A stretch of 64,000 nt of DNA, taken from positions 9,579,003 through 9,643,002 of the forward strand of contig JAJEKV010000006.1 in assembly GCA_021234155.1 (NCBI GenBank), written 5' to 3'. Below, piece by piece: positions 44,801 through 55,910 of the stretch. A model generated the notes under the pieces. It was not told where the DNA came from, searched no databases, and saw only the letters and a list, made by a program, of their open reading frames with translations. The stretch's first letter is position 1. Every line of letters starts with the position of its first letter. The DNA is from Isoetes taiwanensis. Taxonomy: Eukaryota > Streptophyta > Lycopodiopsida > Isoetales > Isoetaceae. A program made the position numbers and the translations under genes.

Positions 44801-47299
44801 AGGAATGAGTCTCCTTCTACCACCCCATAACAAAGAAATAATTACCTTTCTCGCCTACTAAAGTGCCAAGCGGGTCATTTGAGGTAGAGTGGATAAAGGT
44901 ATAAAAATATGGCTTTTCAAGTAAATAGACATAAGTAATTGATGGTGATGGTAGTATTAATTGCCTTGTGCTTCTTAAGGTAGTAAAATAGGTCAGGAGA
45001 ACCTTCGTTACAGATCCTCGAGCCTCGACAGTGGAGACACTCGACAACATCAACGAATTGAAAGCAAAGGGCAAACTTATGGAGGAAACTTCAGCAAATC
45101 AAAAGGCCAAGAAGGTGTACAGGGAAGCCCGAACACAAATAATAATAAAGAGGAGGCCAAAGGGAAGGACGATTGCACATCAAAAATAGACACAAGACTT
45201 GCCAAGAGGGCTATGCAACAACCAATGGGCAACATGGCACTTATAAAATCGATCACATTAGCTCCTAGTCAAGGATATTCTCTAAGTGCCATATTGCCTC
45301 GAGGAACGACCCACATCGATGACTAATGTCACAAAGTACGCCACCAACAAGTAGACTTCATCGACTTATGATGTCAAGAGCCCCAAGGATGAGATCGATA
45401 TACCTCCTCGGAAGAGAAATTATTATAGGTATTACAAGCCAACAAGGGGGGGCTGCTCCAGAATCGAAAATGGCGAGATCAACAAACTTCTTCCTCATCA
45501 GCCCTCGATACTTGAGCAGCTGCATCAACCTCGACAGCCATCTCAAGATTACGACAATCTTCTACCTTAGAGATTGGAGGTCAAGCACCATCAAGAAGAG
45601 GCATCATGAGGGACAAAATACCAGCATTACTAATCGTCACTCAAGATTATAGTCCCCACATGGATGCAAATAAACTCCTCTCAGCAAGAGAGAAGTTGCC
45701 TGCATTAGAAGTGGTAAGGCACTTGACATTGTCTTCGACCTTACAAATGACATGCATGCAACCAGCGGGACGAAGAATAGAATCGACAAGGTCAACACAA
45801 CAATAGCAATTCAGGAAGTTGCAAGAATCATCCTCGAATCTAAGTAACCTCCAAAGGCGGATGAAGCGACATGAAAGATTTTAGAATGTGAAGAACATTA
45901 TCTTCAAGCTCTTGGGATGCGACACCGAGCATTATGTTATCTACATCAGCAAGTCCACTAAGAGGGATAATGTTAATGAAGGTAGTCAGCATCAACATTA
46001 AGACCGAGCAGAGTCAGAATATGTGCATTAAAAGCGCGGGGCACTTGAATGATCATGCAACAACTCAAGGATACCAGATTCTTTTCAACAAATTATGGAG
46101 TATCGCCTTGCTACTCCAACGACTAATGACTACACCAGCTTTGAGCAAGCTAGAGGACCTATCAGATAGTTGAGTTTCTTAGAATTATGGGTGATAACAT
46201 CCATGATGGGATGGGGACGAAATTTCGGGTAGATTTTTTTTGTCTTTTCCTTTAGAAAGATGGACCCAAGAATGGAGCAAAGCTTCAAGTATTGGGAAGA
46301 AAATGTATGGAGTACAATAATTGTATACATTATTTTGGCAGATATCCAACATATTGGAACCTCTTCTGAGCTTGATCACCTAAAAGCTAAGAAGGATTCA
46401 ATAGAAGGATAACCGTCGACCATGTATATGACGAGTACTTCCGCAGCATAAGGAATAATCCGACCAAATGAAGGGAAGCAATCTAATAAGTCCGGCCAAC
46501 TTCTTAGATGGCATCCACTCAAAGGTGGGGCTATTTCAAGAGGGCAATAATTAAGAAAGGGTAGATCCTAGAGTAAAGATTAGATCTAAAACAAGAATAA
46601 TTATCTAACCATATAGTTTTCTATGTGTGCCCAAAAGTAATGTCATCTTGGACTAACTTGTGGCCATAGGATTTATGTAACTAGTTCTTTAACTTGTAAT
46701 TTTGCACCTCCTAGATGGCCGGACATCTTTAAGAGCAAGACTCTTAAGTCTAAATCTAGAGGGCGTAATTAAGCGGGGCCAAGTAATTAGCAGCACCAAC
46801 GAACAAGAGTCAAGTTCGACATCAACCTTAAGCTGAAGCAAAGTAGAGCATCGGCACCAACTTATGCACATTGGCAACTATGACCTCATAATAAGCATGC
46901 AATATTAAAAGTGGCTAAGGCAATAATTGATTATCATAAGCAAGAGATATACTTATCCCAGCACCAAAGAGCAAGTACCTTATAATTTAAGTTAAGGGAA
47001 GTAATTCCAATCGTTTTAACGCATGTCGATAAAGCAATTACTTAAGTACATCATGTGGAATGAGGTCGTACACAAGCTACAAGTTGTGTACCCAGACTAC
47101 AAGAGTAAGAAGGAAGATGCTACTTCGAAGCGATTTGCTTGCTGCCAATTTCTAAGTTAATCAAGAAGTCCCATGATATATCTCCAGGTGAAATTTGAGA
47201 GCTTTTGCTCTATATAGGCATAGAGTCCGGAAATCACTCTTGCCTTGCTTTGGAGCCAGCCGAGCAAGGCTCTTTATAGAATCAGCACTTCGAAGCTAG
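41896..47299 (+). other. Decayed gag-pol 5' region of the Gypsy element
   Basis: About 5.4 kb between the primer site and the RT remnant, with no frame I can assign. A Lys/Arg-rich stretch near 42800-43150 might be gag-derived. At 43920-44210 two ~205-bp-spaced degenerate units share TCGGGTC, CCTCATTTG and a following GGCCCGATTT/GACCGGGTTT. No nested element was recognised. Confidence 0.5.
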
Positions 47300-47820
47300 C
47301 GAGCTCAAGAAGCGATTGTAGGAGTTGATCAACTTGGGGATCCTTTCGGCCAAGATGGAAGTCTAAAGATGTATATCAACCATGGGTAGCTCAACAAACA
47401 ACGACATAATGGATCAGCCCCAAAAGTAGGATTCTCTCACAAAATCGACGTAAGCTTCGACAAATCAGCAAATAAGGATGAAGGGGAAGATAATTATAAG
47501 ACTCCTTGAAACATGGTGGTATGGGCACTATGATTTCATAGTAATGCCCCTAAGTCCACCAACTTGTATGCATTTGAGGAACGACATCTTGAAGATTCCT
47601 TGGATGATTTCTTCATCAATTCTCTTCGACGATCATCGTGACCTCTGAAGAAATCAATGGAAGAGCATGCGGTAGTGGAGATGTTAAGACGCCGCCACTC
47701 ATTGGCAAGCTTTTGAAGCAGCAATTTGCAATGCCATCTCCACTTGACAAGCGAATTGACAAGAAGATAGAAGAAGCCATCTTCCCCAACATGGAGTTCA
47801 AGCACATGATGGGCTAGTCC
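47300..47820 (+). pseudogene. Ty3/Gypsy reverse transcriptase remnant
   Basis: Across several frames one can read ELKKRL, ELINLGI, DGSLKMYINHG, FSHKIDVSFDKSANKDEGED, YGHYDFIVMP. These are decayed forms of the Gypsy RT landmarks (DGSLRMCIDYR, KIDLRSGYHQIR, YGHYEFLVMPFG). The catalytic YLDD block is not intact. Confidence 0.75.
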
Positions 47821-48309
47821 TTACAAGAATGCAAGAACGGATTAAGAAAGAGAAACCTTCAAATATTTTAAAAAGGAAGGTAATCTTTAATATCAAAGAA
47901 CAATTATCGCACCCAAAGTATAAGAAGTAAGAAAAATCTTCCATGACACGATAATAGCCCGATTTCCGGCCATGCAAAATTTATAAAAGGCCTACTTCAA
48001 GATTAGAAGTAGCTACGCCCCGCCGGTATGAAGAAGCGGAATAATCGGACATACCCAAGAATGTCAGTGGAGAGCCGACAAACAAGGGCGGAACAACTTG
48101 AATTCCATGAGTTTTGGAACCTTTGGGCGGTGCCGGATGCCAAGTGGGAAGTCTTGACATGGGTTTTATAGTTGGCCTTCAAGGACAACAAAGAAGCTTT
48201 GAAGCCTTGATGGTGGTGGTACATAGTTATCAAAAGGGCACATAATTGCCATGCCACACCATAGACACCGCCCATAATGGACCATAGTCGTGTGGTCTAA
48301 ATAAGAGTT

Positions 48310-48515
48310 CTTTTAGGCTGCATGGAAGGCATGTCGATCATCACCAATAGAGATCCGAAGTTCTTTAGCGGCGATTAGCAAGACTTCTTCAACACGAAGC
48401 CGCACCAACTTGTTGATGAGTTTTGCTTTTCAATTGAGTCAAATCGGCAAAGGGACCGCACCAACACAAATTTGGAGAGCACGTTGAGAAACTATGATTG
48501 GAACAAGTAATCCAA
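48310..48515 (+). pseudogene. Ty3/Gypsy integrase remnant
   Basis: The frame reads SIITNRDPKFFSGD, stop, then SNRQRDRTNTNLESTLRNYD. This corresponds to the integrase core (VTDRDPKF, then QTDGQTERVNQSLE). RNase H and the zinc-binding N-terminus are missing between it and the RT. Confidence 0.75.
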
Positions 48516-48924
48516 ATGGGCGAGTACATCCATCCGGTCAATTACGCATAATAATATGAAGCAAGAGTCATCGAAGATGTCTCCCCATGATCGATTCTGA
48601 TTATCAATGCTTGACTCTAGTTATGTGGCATAATTTGGTGCCCAAGGTGGAAGTTTCTCAACAACGGCGGCATATATCGGTAGCTTTTGGTAGAAGTGTG
48701 GGGAGTATCTTCAACAAAGATGGGCATATCCCAAGAGTCAAGCGGATAGAGGTAAAACTCCTTGGGAGTTGTTTTGTTGTGGCAAAGTTGGCTCAAGTAA
48801 AGGTTAAGCAAGGGAAGCCGCGATCGGCAATTGTAAGAAGCTCACCCCACAGTGGGCGGTCCGTTCACGATCTTGGAGAAGAGTGGGCTCTCAAGCCTAC
48901 AAGTTGGATCTCTTGGCCACCTTA

Positions 48925-49190
48925 AGGTCTTCCATGTGAGGTTATTAAAAAGAAGCACGATCCTAACCCTGAGGAGGTTTTGGATACCCCAACTTTGTTG
49001 GAAATGATGGAGGAGCAAGTAGAAATAGTGCCTGAATTACTTTTTAATAAGTCATTCAAGAGGACTAGGAGGTCTCGATTCCTCAATATTTGGTTAAGTG
49101 GAAGCACTTGCCCGTGGAAGAGCGATTAACATGGGTATTGAAGCAAGATTTGGAGAAGCAATACCCGAGTTCATGAAGGAGTTTGATGGG
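48925..49190 (+). pseudogene. Integrase C-terminal chromodomain remnant
   Basis: KRTRRSRFP is followed, after a frame change, by QYLVKWKHLPVEERLTWVLK and DLEKQYP. The LVKWKxLPxEExTW pattern is the chromodomain of Gypsy chromoviruses, which guides integration to marked chromatin. Confidence 0.75.
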
Positions 49191-49199
49191 GTAGTCGGT

Positions 49200-50091
49200 C
49201 TCCGGAACTAATCGCCGTCGACTTCGCCGGAGGTTAGCTTAGTATGTTTCTTAGTTAGCCTTAAGTTACGCCTCATGTATTCTAGTTAGTAGAGTGCATG
49301 TGCGCAAGAATCTTGGAACGATATTATGATGGGATCGCCTTCAAGGCATTCTCTAGGCCAACACGCACCAAGAGATAGCGCATGACCATTAGGGTCATGT
49401 GAGTGAGGAATGAGGCATGGTGGGCTTTTATGATGAGACATCGATCCGGATGCTCTCTATGCAGCGATCTCGGGGGCGCACACGGCGTGGGAGGGTCATG
49501 GTGAAGGTGAAAGTGATCATCTTGTGATGATGGGATCGTGAGGCGTTCCCTAGCTTAAAACCCTTGGGGCATGATGCACTGGGGTGTACTCGATCCGGGG
49601 GATCGTGTACAAGGTAGCACTCGATCATGGGCAATGATGGGAGCATCTTAAATGATCCCTAAGCTCAAATCCGAAAGGGCCATGATCTTGGGCAAGGTAG
49701 TAGGACAACCTTGAGCCATGGATTCGGCTCAAGGAGGTAAGGGGGTGGTCCCCCTAAAACCACAAATTATTAACTAAACTAACGTAATGTGCTCCTTTTG
49801 CGGGCAAGTAGAAGGAGGACTTCAACGAGGAGCCGGCGTTCACGAAGATAGGGGGAGCCATAATTTAGATTATGAACCCTAATAACTTTTAAAATAATAT
49901 TTGAATTAGCGTAAGAAATAACGGTGTTAAGACTATATAATTTTGTATAAGTACAAATATAGCCTAAATTTTGACTTTTAACTAATAAAACTTGATTGTT
50001 AAAGTAAACTAAGGGTTATGTCATGTTGTTGTTTTGCAGGCATAAGGTAGGTTCGTCACCTTAGTGCAATCTTGAGAGGCGACATTGTCCT
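49200..50091 (+). other. 3' untranslated region of the Gypsy element
   Basis: No coding sequence was recognised between the chromodomain and the polypurine tract. It includes GAGCATCTTAAATGATC-type unique sequence and a TTTTGCAG near 50032. Confidence 0.6.
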
Positions 50092-50103
50092 AAAGGGGGA
50101 GAA
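50092..50103 (+). promoter_or_regulatory. Polypurine tract
   Basis: AAAGGGGGAGAA directly precedes the TG of the 3' LTR. Confidence 0.88.
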
Positions 50104-51736
50104 TGTGACGTTCGGGGGAATATACGCTATGCATACGCATATTCACGACCCCATCACTATACAAGTCTATCTTCATAGCCTTGCATACCATAGATTGTGG
50201 CACTAGAGGCGGACTAAGTTATTCATATAACTTAGCCAACCTTAGGTTAAGACCATTTTCCACGTGGCCTTAACCTATTGGGCACCCCACCACACGACTC
50301 ACCCGATTGGTGCCACGTGGCATCTTTAGGTGGACCCTAACTTATATAGGCTGGAACCCTAACCCTAGGCCTTTTTCCAACCCTAGCACCCGGGAGACTC
50401 ATCTACTCGTTCCCGAAAACCCGTTTGAACATGGATTCTTTGTGGCATAGTGCGGTGCGGCAGCCCAGCAGGGTGGGCTTCGTTCTTGGAGCAAGAGCGA
50501 TCCGCGTGAGTCGAGACCATGGAGGCACCCCGGATCTGGGGAGAGCATCGGGAGCAGGTATGTAGGGTAGTAGTTGTGATAGCTCATTTGGAATTAGCAT
50601 TCCAGATGTGCTAGTATCTTGTATCTAGAGTAGAGCCATCCTAGAACCCGTATTCAACATCTTGAACCCTAATCAATGAACCCTAACCATTAGTTAGATT
50701 GTATGATTAGGCTAAGATGTTCTTCTTATGATCATTCTTAGGATCGATGATTATGTGATGTTGGTTGATCATGTTTGCTCCTCTTGTATTGGGAAGGGGG
50801 TAGAGACCTAGGGCCATATGTAGTATGCTCCTAGAGTAGATCCCTTAGTTCCTATTAGATCGCGACTGTGCATAGGAGCCCACCAGGCTATTGAGGCTAT
50901 GATATGACTCAGCACCAGATAACGGGGCTAGAGGGAAAGTGGAGGGAGGATCCCTGCCGAGTGGGGGCTTCGGGGGATTCCATAGTGGGCTAGGCTTATG
51001 GTCGGTCACTTCGTGTGGGCCCAGCATGGGTCCGGACACCTCCGGGGCAATGGTGTTGCCACCTTCTCGAGAGCTGCAAGTGATAGCTTGGCTCGTTTTT
51101 GGGGTTCGGTCGGTGCGAATCGTGTGTCGCCACGATTCTCTAGTCGCCCACGGCACCTCTAGACCACGGGAAGGGAGATGCAACCCTTCTGCCTCATCGG
51201 ACCCGGGGAGATGCAACCTGGAGTAGTCCCGAAGTGGGTGATGCCATGGGATTGCGATCCCCGGAAGGCTAGAGTCTGTCGAGCTGATCTAGCCCATGCA
51301 AAAGTATGCACGGGAGGGCGGATGGAGTGGTCAACCCTAGCCATTGTCTTATGCCAGCCCTCGCCATTGTTATGACTCGGTCTGCTCTATCTTGAGACCT
51401 ATCCAGTCAGTCTACCTCCTTATGAGTCGGAGCCATGGGTAGGAGCTCTCATGTTTTATGGTTTTATGATTATCTTCTTTGCTCATATGGATATGTGATG
51501 GACTACCCTTGGGTAGTAGTATGTTGTATTGTTATTGCTAGTTCGACGTTGTTTATGCTTCCTGTATGATAGGAGCCCATAGGGGAAGGCGGCATAAGAC
51601 ACCTTTCGTGTCCCTTTTCCACGGGGGAGTTCCATAGTGCGGGATAGACGGAGGGGGCTTTGTGCGGTTGTTGGCCGGACGGGGATTTCCTCGCCGGTGT
51701 AATAGCCGGTGCGTATGTTTAGCAGGGAGCGTCACA
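50104..51736 (+). repeat. 3' LTR (1633 bp)
   Basis: Partner of 40249-41882. G-box cores are at 50261-50266 and 50314-50319, and TTATATAGG at 50342 is a likely TATA box. Confidence 0.95.
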
Positions 51737-51741
51737 TCTCC

Positions 51742-53054
51742 CGAGCCAGATAGATCCTTCTGAATAGCTTTTCCACTTTTCGTTTCCTTTTCCTTAAATT
51801 CTCTCGTTCCCATCAATTCCTCTCATCATCCTTTGGCTGACAGCCGTACCCAAAGATCATTATGGAATATCCTAAGTTCGAAAGCAATATATATAAGAAG
51901 TTTTGCAGAAGTCTGTTTTTGTTTCTCATGTAATATGAAATGTTTAATACAAATCCTCGCTCTACCTTATGTAATCATTTTATATGTTTAATATAAATCT
52001 TCACTCTTCAATCTTCACTCTTTAATAGACTAGGGGGAAGGTACAATGGTTGGATTTGGTGGGATCAATATTATGGTAGCCACATGTGGTGATATTATGG
52101 TATCACCACATTGTCACCACAATCAGCTAGGGGCATTGACCATTTTTTGACCCGGTCAGAAAATGGAATAGCTCTCAGATTCCTCACAGTATCCTGACTG
52201 ATTTTGGTGACAACAATATATCGATCCCAAACTAGGTCCCTGAATTGATTTGAGGCAAAATTTCATTAAGCTCTGCTTTCTGCAAAGATTCTTGCAAGGC
52301 CACTAACTTTTGCTTGAGGGGATTACGTGTTTTTTTAGGTTTGCAAACTTCACGGTTTATATTGCTTCTGTATTTCTTTTGAATATGGTATAAATATAAC
52401 CTTTTCATCTAGATGTCTCTTTGAATACATCTTTAGCTTTTATTCCAAGATACTTTTAATTTACATCAATTTCTTACGGAGATTTGAACTCCACAGTGAT
52501 GATGCTCACGGTCACCGAGAAAAAAGTCTATTGTATACAATAGTATACAACAATGTACATTAGAATGTCAATGAAAGAATAGGTTACAAGAATAATCTCT
52601 TTGGTTACAATAATACAAATAATAGATTACAAGTAAAGATCTATTGATTCATCAACCTCGACTTCATTACTAAAGTAATCGTGCTTCACAACATCAATCA
52701 TCATTACTGGGCGTGTCCAACGACTCCCCACTAGAAATTGGTACACCACGCAACAAACATATCAGGCCTCACATTGGATGAGTAATACCTTCAAATTCTA
52801 CGAACTCACCTTGCATTGGGATAGTATGTCCAAGTCTCGCGTTATCTAGTAGACCACAACTTTCTTTACAAGACACATATAAGCGGGACCACGACCCCGA
52901 ATAATCGGTGAGTGGGGAACTTGTAATTCTCTTGTGGTGCAGCTTTTATGGTGCTTTGGGAATTTTGTGTTTGCATCCTCAACAAAACTCATGACGGCTC
53001 GAGCCCTTGTACATTTCTAGGGTTTTGTCAAAATGGTACACACCGGGCTGACAT
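51742..53054. other. Continuation of the interrupted transposon flank, then intergenic
   Basis: After the TCTCC duplication the pre-insertion sequence resumes. At 52070-52130 CCACATGTGGTGATATTATG and CACCACATTGTCACCAC resemble the CACCACATG cluster before 40249, as expected if one element was split by the Gypsy insertion. No gene was recognised from 52150 to 53054. Confidence 0.55.
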
Positions 53055-53620
53055 TTAACCGGCTGACCTCCAAGACCTACAATGACATACACCGTCCCAA
53101 AGTCTTTCTTTGATAACATCTTTGGCCGAGAATGGTACATTCGAAATTGCAAGTTGAGGGTTCAACAATTTGTCCTTTGAAGTATGCTTTCGTTCGACGA
53201 TGTGTGTAAATGGCGGATCCATGAAATGGAACCTACGTTCCATGTCATGCTTGATGTAGAATTGGTGCATACACCGCCAAAGTCCAAGGTGCGGTAAAAC
53301 AAGATGCTTTAAAAACAACGTGAAGGCTTCAAATCGAGTTGTTTATATTAAATTACTAACCTCATGAACAAATGGACTATCATCAATTGAACCAATCCCT
53401 ACTTTTCTCCAATATTACGATTGAATCTTGATCAAGTACAAGAGGCTCCTAGCGTCCTTTAAACACTTCAAGTGGCAAGTGTTCTGGTCGGATGTGCCTC
53501 TTAACAACTGCAGCCCTCGTCTTTGGTGGTGTAAGTTTACATTCAACAAATGGAAGATCATTGAAAATCTTGAGGAACATTGAAATAGCCAAGAAATGAA
53601 CAATTGAAGTAAAACTTTGT
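53055..53620 (-). pseudogene. Unassigned minus-strand coding remnant
   Basis: Protein-like text on the minus strand includes FLAISMFLKIFNDLPFVECK, then KRHIRPEHLPLEVFKG (near 53600-53460) and IKHDMERRFHFMDPPFTHIV (53250). It is interrupted by stops. I do not recognise the family. It follows the phosphatase-like pseudogene on the same strand and could be its neighbour or part of it. Confidence 0.35.
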
Positions 53621-53703
53621 TTATATTAAAAAAGTATAGAGAAGTTACATCATATACACAATAATACTATTTCTAGGCTTTAGTTCTATGTTTTTTCATC
53701 ATA

Positions 53704-54237
53704 TTAATACAAATTTGACTCTCGATTGTCAAACATATTGACATTTTGTTGCTTTTCGACATAACTTTGCACATTCTCGCCCGGCCCAACCCACAGAAGC
53801 CAATCCTTTAGATCATTCATGAGGAAATTGCCATCTACTCGTCGGGGCTCAATTTGTTTGGGACCGGATCATGGTGTTTGGCTCATTGAGGTACCCTTTG
53901 TATCTGTTGTCATCAATGAGAAGCACGTTCTCTTTTGTGAAACACTGGATATCGTCGTCGTAGACATTTTGAGTTAGCTTCAAAAAAATTAGCTTTCCAA
54001 CTGTTAAATAATTTTTTTAGCTTGTACTAGCGATCCACGAGTCCATATGAACTGGAATTTGTCCTTGTATTTCATCAATGCTCCCTTAATTATCATGCTC
54101 ATGTTTTGAGCCTGCAGGCTGGACCAAAGTGCTATATGAAAATTCTGATTGCACCAATCTAAGAACTTCGGCCCGACTGGGTGCAACCTTGGATCTATTA
54201 CACTAGACCTGTCCCATGATGGACCATTAAAGGGCAT
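53704..54237 (-). pseudogene. HAD/FCP1-like phosphatase fragment
   Basis: On the minus strand: VGPKFLDWCNQNFHIALWSS, AQNMSMII, KDKFQFIW; then, after a frame break near 54000, VYDDDIQCFTKENVLLIDDN, RYKGYLNEPNTMI; then DLKDWLLWVGPGENVQSYVE before a TAA at 53704. The xALWSSxxxxN, LLIDDxxYKxxLNxPNT and DLKDWL blocks follow the order of FCP1/SCP-type (NLI-interacting factor) phosphatases. The N-terminal DLDGT catalytic aspartates are missing and frames are broken, so it is a dead fragment. Confidence 0.7.
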
Positions 54238-54239
54238 TT

Positions 54240-55910
54240 TGAAGGTTTACAAAAAAAAATCATATAAAATCAAGGGCACAAAAAGCTGGCTAAAAGCCTT
54301 TCTAGGAGTTCATATATGGCGGTTATGGTTCACATAAAATACACAAAATGTATCGACTCCGTTCTTGTGAGTTATGCACTAGCAAACCCAAGGGGGTCAA
54401 GTACCAAAAGCTTCATGTTCACACAAAGTAAAACTGTCTTAATGAAAAGATTTTTTGATTTTTTGGCTATAATGTGATTTTCTACGAGATATAGAGCAAG
54501 ACACAAAAACTACATCTCAATCCAAGTCTGTGAAGGAAGATATAGCCATTCAAACATGGCGAGGTCGAAGCGTTTTACGCTTTTCGAGAACCAGTCTTGG
54601 TTCCCGAAAAGCGATTGTTAATATAAAACAACAACTTTTGGAAGGAGATAAATTTTGAGCTCAAATTTGGCATATAAGTAGTTCAGGAAGTCCTCCATCC
54701 TAGAAAAATGTTTGTTGAGTTTGAATTTGACGTTTTGACTTTTACTTCTAATTTTAATTTTAGGGAATTTATACAAATGGGTAACATTGATACATATGAC
54801 TGTAGGTTGTCCTCCAAAAAATCACATTATGAAAGTTTATAAGAATATGAAACCAATGCAAAAACAAGCTTGTGAAAAGAGTAAAAGACATGGTAAATAA
54901 AATAAAAAGCGATTTACATACACCCCATTCTTGGTCCATAGTCCATTTAAAAATCAATAATATACTTATGTTAGTCCATCTCACGTTGAGTTTTGGAACA
55001 TGAGTAGCTCCTGAACCACTTTGTTCACAAAAAATATCTGTTGGTCATTATCTTGAGGATTGTATTAAAATAAATAGCATCAATTATATTACGTCTTCCA
55101 TGTTTATTCTAGATTTGTGCCTTAAAGGTGTGACTTTATAAAATCACATCCTCGAAGTATCTCATATCAAGAAACAAATGCAAAAAGAACCAAGGAAAAA
55201 TATGAAAAACTTTTTCTATAAAACATCAAGATAGACTGCTATCTGCAATCCAATTGCAGACCATCATTGGTCCAAATGATTGAAAGTTTAAAAATCAATA
55301 ATGGCATCACTTTAATCAATTTTGATCTCAACTTTCGCATATAGTTTACTTATATGATTCTCTGTAGGAGAAAATTAGTTGCCTATGTGAACTTGCGTAA
55401 TTTAAGGGTAAGATTGAAGCACAAAGAATTGAGAATTTATGAGGTACGTATGACCAATTGAACCTACATGGACCTCCACTTACACCTTTCAAAAATCATG
55501 TGATCGAAGCTAAAAAGCCATAATATCATTCTATGGGGCAAAATGGATAAGGCTAGTGAGAGATATATGCTCTATACAATTGGTCTCATGGACCATAAAT
55601 GCATGCTTATATAAATTAAAACCTTAGAAATAACATGTTACTTTAACATGCAACTAGAGATTTATATTGCCAAGAAAGGTACGCATCCATGAAAAATATA
55701 ATATACATGAAAGATAACCTACATGTAATATTATTCTACTTAGATGACAATGCTTTATAGCAGCAATACAGATATAAAGTTTATGCTAGTAAGAAAAACA
55801 AATTTCTTCGTATTTTTTTTTTCAATAAGGACATACAACCTATATAAGAGATCTCCATATAAGTCAATGTTCACATTTTCAACTATTTTATAGGCTTATA
55901 TGGGAAAAGT
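54240..55910. other. AT-rich intergenic, no gene recognised
   Basis: Nothing coding or repetitive stood out. TTTTCGAGAACCAGTCTTGG and GTTCCCGAAAAGCG near 54580 form a weak inverted repeat. Confidence 0.5.

Larger units (their letters stand above)
40249..51736 (+). mobile_element. Complete Ty3/Gypsy (chromovirus-like) LTR retrotransposon
   Basis: Both LTRs are present (1634 and 1633 bp), each starting TGTGACG and ending CGTCACA. The primer site and polypurine tract are in place, and the 5-bp target duplication TCTCC flanks the whole (40244-40248, 51737-51741). The internal 8.2 kb is badly decayed, with recognisable pieces of reverse transcriptase, integrase and chromodomain in the Gypsy order RT-IN-chromodomain. 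No intact frame remains, so this copy is not autonomous. It is inserted into the 3' flank of the unusual transposase. Confidence 0.93.
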
